Virus record (IMG/VR): IMGVR_UViG_3300013125_000007
Span: 1-62,381 of that record
Source of the DNA: a virus
Direction: 5' to 3' (one strand)
DNA length: 62,381 nucleotides
Both the position numbers and the translations under genes were made by a program. Positions 53,715 to 61,204 of the stretch are shown here, piece after piece. Every line of letters begins with the position of its first letter. The first letter of the stretch is position 1. Under the pieces are notes generated by a model. The model searched no databases and was not told the DNA's origin. It saw only the letters and a program-made list of their open reading frames with translations.

Positions 53715-53963
53715 ATGTCCGGTATAACTGTTAAAGTTAGACAAAGTAAATTCAGTTCAAATGATAAAAAATATAATGATGATATTAAATTAAATGTAGA
53801 TAGAGCATTAAATTTATTTAAAAAAAAAATTAAAGATTCTAGGTTAATGATAGAAATAAACGAAAGACAATATTTCATAAAACCTAGTATTAAACGTAAA
53901 CTTAAACATTCAAAAGCAGTTGCTAGGAACAAATTTTTAAATAATGTTAAAAACAATAGTTAA
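53715..53963 (+). CDS. Small basic protein
   Basis: This is an 82-residue, Lys/Arg-rich protein with a GAGG ribosome-binding site. The C-terminal half (IKRKLKHSKAVARNKFLNN) is strongly basic, which suggests nucleic-acid or ribosome contact and recalls S21-like basic tails, though no S21 signature is claimed. It overlaps the next gene by 20 bp. Confidence 0.5.
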   Translation: MSGITVKVRQSKFSSNDKKYNDDIKLNVDRALNLFKKKIKDSRLMIEINERQYFIKPSIKRKLKHSKAVARNKFLNNVKNNS

Positions 53964-54129
53964 TTATATAATAAATAGACGAATACGTTATATCTCTGAT
54001 AAAATTAAAGATACAGAAGAAATGACGTATAAGTTAAAAGAATTACATAACCAATTAAAAGTTGATAGTATTTTATCTGCTGTTAATTCAAATCAATTAT
54101 CGACAAATCATATATACAATAAGGAATAA
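53944..54129 (+). CDS. Small helical protein
   Basis: This is a 61-residue charged helical protein whose ATG lies in the end of the preceding gene. It has a heptad-like middle (YISDKIKDTEEMTYKLKELH). No family is recognised. Confidence 0.45.
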   Translation: MLKTIVNYIINRRIRYISDKIKDTEEMTYKLKELHNQLKVDSILSAVNSNQLSTNHIYNKE

Positions 54130-54131
54130 AT

Positions 54132-54368
54132 ATGCCTTCACTTACACCCACACCACATTTTAATTCAGAAGGATGGGATACATATGCACGATTAGTTTTA
54201 AATAAATTAGAAGATCATGACAATTTATTAAACGAAATTAATAAAGAGTTAACACTTATACGAGTAGAAATTAGTATGCTTAAAGTTAAATCTGGTGTAT
54301 GGGGTTTGGTTGGTGGGTTAATTCCAGTAACTATAGCTGTAATAGTAGCAATTTTAAGAATTATATAA
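54132..54368 (+). CDS. Coiled-coil plus C-terminal transmembrane protein (XhlA-like)
   Basis: This is a 78-residue protein with an AAGGA ribosome-binding site. The N-terminal GWDTYARLVLNKLEDHDNLLNEI leads into a helical heptad stretch (about 25-50), then one transmembrane helix (about 57-77, GLVGGLIPVTIAVIVAIL). The layout is that of haemolysin XhlA/holin-associated proteins. Together with 53377 it could form a membrane pair. Confidence 0.5.
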   Translation: MPSLTPTPHFNSEGWDTYARLVLNKLEDHDNLLNEINKELTLIRVEISMLKVKSGVWGLVGGLIPVTIAVIVAILRII

Positions 54369-54434
54369 TTATTGAAAATATTTTTAGAAAAACTGAATTT
54401 TTCTTTAAATTTTCTATATATATAAACACTAAAT

Positions 54435-54498
54435 ACGTTATTCTTATATAACGTCCACAAACATAACAAATCTTATTAAACTCCTTAATGAGTTTAAT
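54435..54498 (+). promoter_or_regulatory. Two leader hairpins upstream of the scaffold-capsid block
   Basis: Hairpin 1 has ACGTTAT (54435-54441) pairing with ATAACGT (54448-54454) around a 6-nt loop. Hairpin 2 has a perfect 9-bp stem, ATTAAACTC (54475-54483) with GAGTTTAAT (54490-54498), and a 6-nt loop. No T-run follows either. They lie between CTATATATATAAA (about 54414-54426, promoter-like) and the scaffold ribosome-binding site, so they would form the 5' leader of the most heavily expressed genes. Confidence 0.55.
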
Positions 54499-54525
54499 CC
54501 AAAATTTTAATAATTGGAGATACAA

Positions 54526-55638
54526 ATGAGTGATATTTTAAAAAATGCGGTAGCACGTGCTAAGGTTCTTAGAAACGTTGCTATCGAAAATGCAAAGACT
54601 ATGTTAATTGAGTCTTTAGATGACAAAGTTGAAGGTATCTTAAGTAATAAACTTAAATCAGAAATGGAAGACGAAGATCCAGACAACTTAGAATCAACAG
54701 ATGATGAAGATGAAACATTTACAGAAGAAGATGAAAGCCAATCTGTAGATGATACCGACGATACAGTTGATTTCAAATCTGAAAGTTTTGAAGAGGATCC
54801 TGATCAAGAAGAAATCACTGAGGAAGATGAAAGTCAACCTAAAGATGATACTGATGTGACAGACGACTTTAAAGCTGAAGGTGCTGAAAAAGTAGATACA
54901 ACTTCAGATGATGAAGGTGTAGATACTGAATTAGAAAACATTATCAGAGAATTAGACGACGAAAATGATGAACTTGAAGACGATGAGACTGAACTTTCTG
55001 AAACAGAAGTTTCAGCTGATGACGAATTTGAAGATGACTCTAAGGTTGCTCCTGAACTTGAAGAGATTGACGGAATTGAAAATTCAGATGATGATGAAGA
55101 AATTGACGTTGATTTAACTGACGAAGGTATAGATGATGATGAAGGTGATATAATTCCCGAGGATGATGATCCAGAAGATAAAATACCTGAACCTAAACTT
55201 GAATCATTAAAATCACAAAATCAAAAACTTAAAGTTGAAGTTGCAAAAAGAAATAAAGTAATTAATAAATTGGTTGAACAAATTGAAGAATTGAATCTAT
55301 TCAATTATAAATTAGCTCATACTACCAAGTTGTTTAAGAAATATAATCTTTCTAATACTTCAAAAATGAAAGTGATTGAAACATTTGATAGAGCAAAAAC
55401 TATACGTGAAGTAAAACTTATATATGCTACACTCGCTGAATCATATAGAGGTGGATCTGCACCTAAAGTTGCTGTATCTAAAACTGTAAAGTCTATTAAA
55501 AATATAAATGAAGTAAAAGGTGGTGCTAGTAAATCAATATTAAGTGATTCATTATTTAATGCAACTACAGTATTGACTGAAGGTACTAAATTTACAAATA
55601 GACTTGCTACATTAGCTAATCTTAATAAAAAAAAGTAA
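54526..55638 (+). CDS. Prohead core scaffold protein (gp22-like)
   Basis: This protein has 370 residues from ATG 54526, with TTGGAGAT as ribosome-binding site; the in-frame TTG 12 bases upstream overlaps that site. The N-terminus is a helix ending MLIES (L-I-E). Residues ~45-235 are extremely acidic (Asp/Glu/Ser/Thr), and a basic helical coiled coil follows (SLKSQNQKLKVEVAKRN). The C-terminus is compact (TIREVKLIYATLAESY). Acidic, helical, and directly before the capsid gene, it matches the T4 gp22 role: it fills the prohead and is degraded by the gp21-like protease. Confidence 0.8.
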   Translation: MSDILKNAVARAKVLRNVAIENAKTMLIESLDDKVEGILSNKLKSEMEDEDPDNLESTDDEDETFTEEDESQSVDDTDDTVDFKSESFEEDPDQEEITEEDESQPKDDTDVTDDFKAEGAEKVDTTSDDEGVDTELENIIRELDDENDELEDDETELSETEVSADDEFEDDSKVAPELEEIDGIENSDDDEEIDVDLTDEGIDDDEGDIIPEDDDPEDKIPEPKLESLKSQNQKLKVEVAKRNKVINKLVEQIEELNLFNYKLAHTTKLFKKYNLSNTSKMKVIETFDRAKTIREVKLIYATLAESYRGGSAPKVAVSKTVKSIKNINEVKGGASKSILSDSLFNATTVLTEGTKFTNRLATLANLNKKK

Positions 55639-55653
55639 CTGGAGAAAATATAG

Positions 55654-57270
55654 ATGAAAAATCTTAATGTTCAACAACTATTAAATGGTAGAAATCCTCA
55701 AGAGGTTCTTCTAAATGAAACCAGAAAATTAGTTGGAAAATGGGAGCCTACAAGACTGTTAGAGGGCTTAAAAAATGAAACAGAAATTCGTGGTATGGCT
55801 GTCCTTTTGGAAAACCAAGCACGTCAATTAATTAAAGAATCATCAAGAGTGTCTGGTGATGGTGCCGAAGAATGGTCACCTATCGCATTAGCACTTGTTC
55901 GTAGAATCTTTGGTGAAACCGCAGCAAAGGAATTTGTTTCTGTTCAACCTATGAATTTACCTTCAGGCCTAGTATTTTTCTTAGATTTCAAATATGGTTC
56001 AGGTAATCAACCTGGATTTAAATTTAATCATTCAATATATGGTGGTGATTCTGCATCAAACGGTACTCCTGGTTTATTCGGTAGAACTACTGATGCTTCA
56101 GGTGGTCTTTATGGTGCAGGTCGTTTTGGATATTCTATTAATAACTTTGTAACAAGTTCATTAACAGGTACTCAAGCAAGTGCGTCATGGGCAGAATGTA
56201 ATTATAATACTGATCTTTCAGCTTCAGTTGTTAGTGGTAATATGAAAAAAGTTACAGTAACAATGAACGGTGATATCGATGAACAAGGTGTTAGAGCATT
56301 CAAACTTACTTCAGGTTCAACTGAACTTGTTTATTTCCCTGAATATACTTCAGCTGCACAAAGTGGTACACAGTATTTGGTAACATTTATTGTAAGTCAA
56401 TCTGCTGCTTTTGGTGCATTGAATGCATTTAATGTTTATTATCATAAACAACCAACTGCAGATGCTAGAGGTGATTTTGAAGATCAATCGTTCTCAGGTT
56501 CTTATCAATCACTTGATATTCCTGAAATCGACATTGTGTTAAAATCAGAACCAATTGTTGCTAAAACTCGTAAGTTGAAAGCAGTTTGGACTCCTGAATT
56601 AACACAAGATTTGAGCGCATATCACTCAATCGATGCTGAAGCAGAATTAACAAGTATGTTAAGTGAATACATTACCATGGAAATCGATCTTGAAATTCAA
56701 GATATGCTTATCCAAAATGCAGATACAACTGAAGTTTGGTCAGCACGTGTAGGTTTCGAATATGATGCTACTACTAATGTATTTAATCAAACAGCTGTGA
56801 ACAATCAAGCTTATACGAAATCAACTTGGTTCCAAACACTTGGTACTAAATTACAAAAAGTAAGTAACACTATTCATAAGAAAACTCTTCGTGGTGGTGC
56901 TAACTTTGCTGTAGTATCCCCTGATGTAGCAACTATTCTTGAATCAATTCCTGGATATATGGTTGATACTGATGGCGACAAAATGACATTCGCAATGGGT
57001 GTTACAAAAGCCGGTTCATTTGCAAATAGATACACCATTTACAAGAATCCATATATGACTAGTAATGTAATATTACTTGGTTATAAAGGTGGTTCATTCT
57101 TGGAATCAGGTGCCGTTTATGCGCCTTATGTACCTTTGATCAGCACGCCTGTAGTTTATGATTACGATAACTTTACTCCTAGAAAAGGTGTAATGACTCG
57201 TTATGCTAAAAAAATGATTAGACCTGAATTTTATGGTCGTATCATAGTAGCAGATCTTAACTATGTGTAA
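55654..57270 (+). CDS. Major capsid protein (gp23-like)
   Basis: This 538-residue protein is close to T4 gp23 (521). The N-terminal region has helices with LLE at 35-37 and 51-53, both candidate protease sites that would release the delta-domain. FVSVQPMNLPSGLVFFLDFKYG (about 90-111) is the gp23 HK97-fold entry. LKAVWTPELTQDLSAYHSIDAE (about 308-329) and the conserved C-terminus (VYDYDNFTPRKGVMTRYAKKM) are diagnostic. Codons are less AT-rich than in neighbours, consistent with high expression. A strong terminator follows. Confidence 0.95.
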   Translation: MKNLNVQQLLNGRNPQEVLLNETRKLVGKWEPTRLLEGLKNETEIRGMAVLLENQARQLIKESSRVSGDGAEEWSPIALALVRRIFGETAAKEFVSVQPMNLPSGLVFFLDFKYGSGNQPGFKFNHSIYGGDSASNGTPGLFGRTTDASGGLYGAGRFGYSINNFVTSSLTGTQASASWAECNYNTDLSASVVSGNMKKVTVTMNGDIDEQGVRAFKLTSGSTELVYFPEYTSAAQSGTQYLVTFIVSQSAAFGALNAFNVYYHKQPTADARGDFEDQSFSGSYQSLDIPEIDIVLKSEPIVAKTRKLKAVWTPELTQDLSAYHSIDAEAELTSMLSEYITMEIDLEIQDMLIQNADTTEVWSARVGFEYDATTNVFNQTAVNNQAYTKSTWFQTLGTKLQKVSNTIHKKTLRGGANFAVVSPDVATILESIPGYMVDTDGDKMTFAMGVTKAGSFANRYTIYKNPYMTSNVILLGYKGGSFLESGAVYAPYVPLISTPVVYDYDNFTPRKGVMTRYAKKMIRPEFYGRIIVADLNYV

Positions 57271-57300
57271 GTGTTATAAGTTAATATAAACAAATAACTT

Positions 57301-57328
57301 AAGGGTAGTAGAAATACTACCCTTTTTT
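57301..57328 (+). terminator. Intrinsic terminator after the capsid gene
   Basis: A perfect 10-bp stem, AAGGGTAGTA / TACTACCCTT, with GAAA loop and T-tail. Related in sequence to the terminator at 59292-59324 after the inserted gene. Confidence 0.93.
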
Positions 57329-57377
57329 ATTTCTCTAACCTACAAACTAGATAATAGGTTATAATTTTACGGAATAG

Positions 57378-57390
57378 TTATTTATCATCA
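57378..57390 (+). repeat. 13-bp direct repeat TTATTTATCATCA, copy 1
   Basis: Identical to 59340-59352. In both places it lies between a terminator and a (C/T)ATATTTATA motif, so the whole terminator-repeat-promoter block is duplicated around the gene at 57444. Confidence 0.7.
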
Positions 57391-57397
57391 CTTCATA

Positions 57398-57407
57398 CAT
57401 ATTTATA
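57398..57407 (+). promoter_or_regulatory. CATATTTATA motif (candidate late promoter)
   Basis: CATATTTATA, eight bases after the 13-bp repeat and 36 bases before the nuclease-methyltransferase gene. Confidence 0.4.
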
Positions 57408-57443
57408 TGTAATGAACATATTAAATACAAAGGTTAGAATTTT

Positions 57444-59267
57444 ATGGAAATCTGTAAATTGTGTCAAAAACAATTTAAAACAAACAAATCATTATCATAT
57501 CATTTTACTACAACACACCACATAGATTACATTAAATGGTTATTAGATAACAATATGTTAACAATACCAAAATGTAAAGTATGTCATACAGATATTAATA
57601 TAATATTTGGAAGAGGAAGGGCTAAGATACTAAATTCACCAAGTGAATTAATTTATTGTAGTAATAAATGTAAATTAAATTCACCTGAATATAAAATAAA
57701 AATGTCAGATTTGGGTAAATCTAATGCGCATTATATGACAGACAGAATTATATCTAAAGAAGAAAAAGAAAAAAAATCTATATCTACTAAAAATTCATGG
57801 TTAGATAAAGATATAAGAAATTCAAGAATAAATAATATGAAATTATATAAAAATACTTCAATTCATAATGAACATATTTCGAATGCACTCAAAGGAATAA
57901 AACGTAGTACAGAATATAAAAATAAAATGTCAAAAATTATAAGTGAAAAATATATTAATGGTGAATTTATGTCTACTAAAATAAAATTTAATTCTGTAAA
58001 GGCTGGAAAATTACTTCATTTAATGTCATCATATGAATTTAAGTTTGCATTGTATTTAGATATTAATCCAAACGTAACATTGGTACAATATCAACCATTT
58101 TATTTAAAATCTAATAATAAAAGATATATACCTGATTTTTATTATGAAGAAAATAATAAAAAATATTTAGTAGAAATAGATAGATATAAAGGATATAAAG
58201 AAAAATACGGGTATGGTTGGAAATTACAACTTGCAAAGGAATGGTGTAATAATAATAATGCTACATTTTTATATATAGATTTAACGGATATATGTGCAAT
58301 GTGGAAAGAAAATATTCCTACTTTAAATATATATGATATTAACCTTGATATACAACCATATAACACATACGCAATAGAGCAAATGACTCAAATGTTAATT
58401 CATTCAAAATTATATATATCAATACCTAAAAATGATGTATCAAAACATATTGATGAAGACTTTATTAAATTAAATTATGTGTCGAATAGAAAATTTAATA
58501 CTACACCATACACAACGTTGGGTTATTATGATAATTATTGGGATTGTAAATGGAAAATTGCTAGATTTTCACCCAATAATGCGATAAATTATAAAACTAC
58601 ATTAAAAACAATATTAAATAATATTGCTAAAAAAAATATTCAAATTAATGGTACCACTTTAATTTCTCAAATAAAAAGTGAAAGATATTCAATATCAGTT
58701 TTTCCTGAACAGTGGGCAGAATGGATATATAAAAAATTATTAACAAAAACTAATCATCTATCTATATTAGACATATGTGGTGGGTTTGGTGGTCGAATAT
58801 TAGGATTTAATAAATTTTTAAATGGATATAAAAATTATGATTATACATATGTAGACGCAAATAAATATAATTGCATTAATACACAACATATGTGTAATCA
58901 TTTAGGCATTAAAAATGTAACATATATTAATAATATGTTTGAAAATGTATTAGAATTATATAATAAAAAATATAATTTAATGTTTACTTCAATTCCGTAT
59001 TATGATTTAGAAAAATATAATGATATAGATATTGAGAAAATATATGTGTCAAAAGAATTATTTATTTCCAAATTTATTAACAATATTTTTAAATTAGATT
59101 GTAATGTCATATGTATTAATATATCTCAAAAATATTCACATATCCTAAACAATGACTTTGTTAATTATAATTCATATAAACACATAAATACATTTTCTAT
59201 AGAAATGAGTAAACACCCATTTCAAACCCAACAAAATACAGAACTATTTTATGTGTATACGAAATAA
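57444..59267 (+). CDS. Zinc-finger / NUMOD-like / PD-(D/E)XK-like nuclease fused to DNA methyltransferase (mobile gene)
   Basis: This is a 607-residue protein. Residues 4-26 form a C2H2 finger (C4, C7, H20, H25). A second Cys4 ribbon uses C44, C47, C72 and C76. About 104-175 has NUMOD3-like repeats (HISNALKGIKRSTEYKNKMS). About 192-285 is a nuclease-like core with SYEFKFALYLD (E198), YIPDFYY (D231) and YLVEID (E244); the usual E-x-K Lys is replaced by D246. About 335-607 is an S-adenosylmethionine methyltransferase: ILDICGGFGGRILG (441-454), VDAN (470-473) and TSIPYYDLE (515-523), a variant of (D/N/S)PPY. The first half is homing-endonuclease architecture. It is very AT-rich and flanked by duplicated regulatory blocks. 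Confidence 0.78.
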   Translation: MEICKLCQKQFKTNKSLSYHFTTTHHIDYIKWLLDNNMLTIPKCKVCHTDINIIFGRGRAKILNSPSELIYCSNKCKLNSPEYKIKMSDLGKSNAHYMTDRIISKEEKEKKSISTKNSWLDKDIRNSRINNMKLYKNTSIHNEHISNALKGIKRSTEYKNKMSKIISEKYINGEFMSTKIKFNSVKAGKLLHLMSSYEFKFALYLDINPNVTLVQYQPFYLKSNNKRYIPDFYYEENNKKYLVEIDRYKGYKEKYGYGWKLQLAKEWCNNNNATFLYIDLTDICAMWKENIPTLNIYDINLDIQPYNTYAIEQMTQMLIHSKLYISIPKNDVSKHIDEDFIKLNYVSNRKFNTTPYTTLGYYDNYWDCKWKIARFSPNNAINYKTTLKTILNNIAKKNIQINGTTLISQIKSERYSISVFPEQWAEWIYKKLLTKTNHLSILDICGGFGGRILGFNKFLNGYKNYDYTYVDANKYNCINTQHMCNHLGIKNVTYINNMFENVLELYNKKYNLMFTSIPYYDLEKYNDIDIEKIYVSKELFISKFINNIFKLDCNVICINISQKYSHILNNDFVNYNSYKHINTFSIEMSKHPFQTQQNTELFYVYTK

Positions 59268-59291
59268 AATACTCACATAATTTATAAACAT

Positions 59292-59324
59292 AAAGGCTAG
59301 TAGAGATACTAGTCTTTTCATTTT
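59292..59324 (+). terminator. Intrinsic terminator after the inserted gene
   Basis: An 11-bp stem, AAAGGCTAGTA / TACTAGTCTTT, with one G-T pair and GAGA loop, followed by a T-rich tail. It resembles the post-capsid terminator (shared frame AAGG-TAGTAGA-ATACTA). Confidence 0.85.
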
Positions 59325-59339
59325 AAAAGAATCTACCTC

Positions 59340-59352
59340 TTATTTATCATCA
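59340..59352 (+). repeat. 13-bp direct repeat TTATTTATCATCA, copy 2
   Basis: Exact partner of 57378-57390, again downstream of a terminator and upstream of a TATATTTATA motif. Confidence 0.7.
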
Positions 59353-59367
59353 AATTTATAGATTTTT

Positions 59368-59377
59368 TATATTTATA
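59368..59377 (+). promoter_or_regulatory. TATATTTATA motif (candidate late promoter)
   Basis: An exact TATATTTATA, 15 bases after the 13-bp repeat. The next annotated start is 59563, leaving a long ~185-base leader in which I see no convincing gene. A 28-codon frame from ATG 59490 lacks a ribosome-binding site. Confidence 0.4.
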
Positions 59378-59562
59378 GTAAATAATAAATATAGTAGAAA
59401 TAAACTGTATTAATGATACCAGTTGGTCTAACATAAGTACTTATAATTTTATTAATTTATATATACAACATTAAAACAGATGCTTCTAAATGATAACAGA
59501 TTATAAAAATTTTATGCAACACAAAGGTATTAATGTGAATATAAATAATTTGGAGAATATAA

Positions 59563-60735
59563 ATGGCAAATTATAATATTTGGCCTGGAAGCGCATCATT
59601 AGCAGAAGTTAGTCAATACACAAATTTTGGATTCTATAATTCAGATGTGAATTTCATAAGTGAATCTATTGCATCTACAAAATGGGCAGCATCTAGATTA
59701 GGATATCCAGTTAATGATGTTGAATTGACAAATTCAAATTTTATATCTGCATTTGAAGAAGCTGTTAATGAATATAGTGCGATGGTAAATGCAAATAATA
59801 TAAAAGAATATATGTTTTTATTACAAGGTAGTTCTAAAAATGTAAATTTAACCGGTAGAGAAATTCGAGGTGGATTAGGAAGAATAATTAAACTTGTAGA
59901 TGCATACGGTGCAGAAGTTGGGGCAGGTGGTGATGTATCCTGGAAAACAGGAAGTATCATGCTTACAAGTGGTACACAAGTATATGACTTAAATACTTTA
60001 TTTGCAGCAGCATCTGAATCCGGTAATTCAATAAGAATTAAAAGAATATTTCACGATAGAGAACCAGCGCAACTACGTCAATTTGATCCAATGGGTATTA
60101 GTTCACCAATTGGTATAAGTGGTATAGGTAACCTGAATGGATTATCCGGTGGTGGTTCACTTGGATATCCAGGAACATCATATATTCTTAGACCTGTATA
60201 TGAAGATGTATTAAGAATGCAAGCAATTGAATTTAATGATCAAATTAGAAGAAGTGCATATACATTTGAAATTATAAATAATCAATTAAGAATATTTCCT
60301 ATACCTAAACAGGATTTTCCACTTTGGTTTCATTATGTAGTTAAAAACGAAAGTGATATTGCTTATACAAGTGGAAGTGTAGGTGAAGGAAAAATAACAG
60401 ATCCAGCAGATATTCCATATCAAAATATTATTTATTCTAATATCAATTCAGTTGGTCGACAATGGATTAGAAGATATTTTTTAGCATTATGTAAAATTAC
60501 AATGGGTGGTATTAGAGCTAAATTTACCAATATACCAATACCTGGTTCTGAAGTTAGTTTAGATGGTGAATCTTTGCGTAATGAAGGTACAACAGAAAGA
60601 ACTGCATTAATTGAGGAATTAAGAGATATGTTAGAAAAAAGTGGTAAGAAAAATCAACTTGCAAATAAACAAGAAGAAGACGAAAATATTCAGAAAATTT
60701 TATCCAAGATACCTCTTGGAATATTTGTAATGTAA
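59563..60735 (+). CDS. Neck protein, gp13-like
   Basis: This is a 390-residue protein with TTGGAGA ribosome-binding site. Typical of the family are WAASRLGYP and the following FISAFEEAVNEYSAMVN near the N-terminus, YILRPVYEDVLRMQAIEFNDQIRRSAYTFEI (about 206-236), and the C-terminal GGIRAKFTNIPIPGSEVSLDGESL (about 320-343). gp13 completes the filled head and binds gp14. The order 23-(insert)-13-14-15 fits the T4 scheme, where this group lies elsewhere. Confidence 0.78.
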   Translation: MANYNIWPGSASLAEVSQYTNFGFYNSDVNFISESIASTKWAASRLGYPVNDVELTNSNFISAFEEAVNEYSAMVNANNIKEYMFLLQGSSKNVNLTGREIRGGLGRIIKLVDAYGAEVGAGGDVSWKTGSIMLTSGTQVYDLNTLFAAASESGNSIRIKRIFHDREPAQLRQFDPMGISSPIGISGIGNLNGLSGGGSLGYPGTSYILRPVYEDVLRMQAIEFNDQIRRSAYTFEIINNQLRIFPIPKQDFPLWFHYVVKNESDIAYTSGSVGEGKITDPADIPYQNIIYSNINSVGRQWIRRYFLALCKITMGGIRAKFTNIPIPGSEVSLDGESLRNEGTTERTALIEELRDMLEKSGKKNQLANKQEEDENIQKILSKIPLGIFVM

Positions 60736-60739
60736 TTAT

Positions 60740-61204
60740 ATGTCAAGATTTATATCAGCAAATGACGTTAAATTCTTTCAGTCTATAAATAGAGAATTAA
60801 TAAATGATGTAATTGAAACTGAAATATCCATTTTCAAAAGTATACCCGAAGATTCAAACCCAGAAGATATTTATGGTGAATCAGTTGATAGATCATATTA
60901 CTCTGGAATTACAATTAACTGTATAATTGACAGGTCTTCACAGGATAGTAAGTTTTTAGATCAAGGTGTTACAACTATTCAATCATTTGTTGCATCCATT
61001 AATAGATTACATGCAGTTGAAAAAAACATAATACCAGAAGTTGGTGATATTGTGTGGTGGAATGGATTTTATTACGAAATAAGTAATACAAATGAAAATC
61101 AATATATTGCAGGAAGAAAAGAAGATGATTATAATTGGTCATATATTATTACTGCACAATTGACAAATACTTCATTCATTAATATAACAGAGAGATTACA
61201 ATAA
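60740..61204 (+). CDS. Neck protein, gp14-like
   Basis: This 154-residue protein is shorter than T4 gp14 (256). It has YGESVDRSYYSGITINCIID (about 44-63) and EVGDIVWWNGFYYEIS (about 102-117), which correspond to the IFGED and EGDLIYFP...FEI elements of T4 gp14. It is sandwiched between the gp13-like and gp15-like genes (4-bp gap, then TAATG overlap), supporting the call. Confidence 0.65.
   Translation: MSRFISANDVKFFQSINRELINDVIETEISIFKSIPEDSNPEDIYGESVDRSYYSGITINCIIDRSSQDSKFLDQGVTTIQSFVASINRLHAVEKNIIPEVGDIVWWNGFYYEISNTNENQYIAGRKEDDYNWSYIITAQLTNTSFINITERLQ

Noticed and set aside
53715-53963. Ribosomal protein S21-like gene
   Set aside because: The basic C-terminus is suggestive, but the conserved S21 core residues are not recognisable.
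9340-59377. Reading TATTTATA as minus-strand TATAAATA, i.e. T4-type late promoters pointing leftward
   Set aside because: TATTTATA is the reverse complement of the T4 motif, but there are no minus-strand genes for such promoters to serve; a rightward variant motif is the simpler reading.
59490-59576. 28-codon frame in the leader before the gp13-like gene
   Set aside because: No ribosome-binding site, overlaps the real start, and the leader sequence is plain AT-rich DNA.
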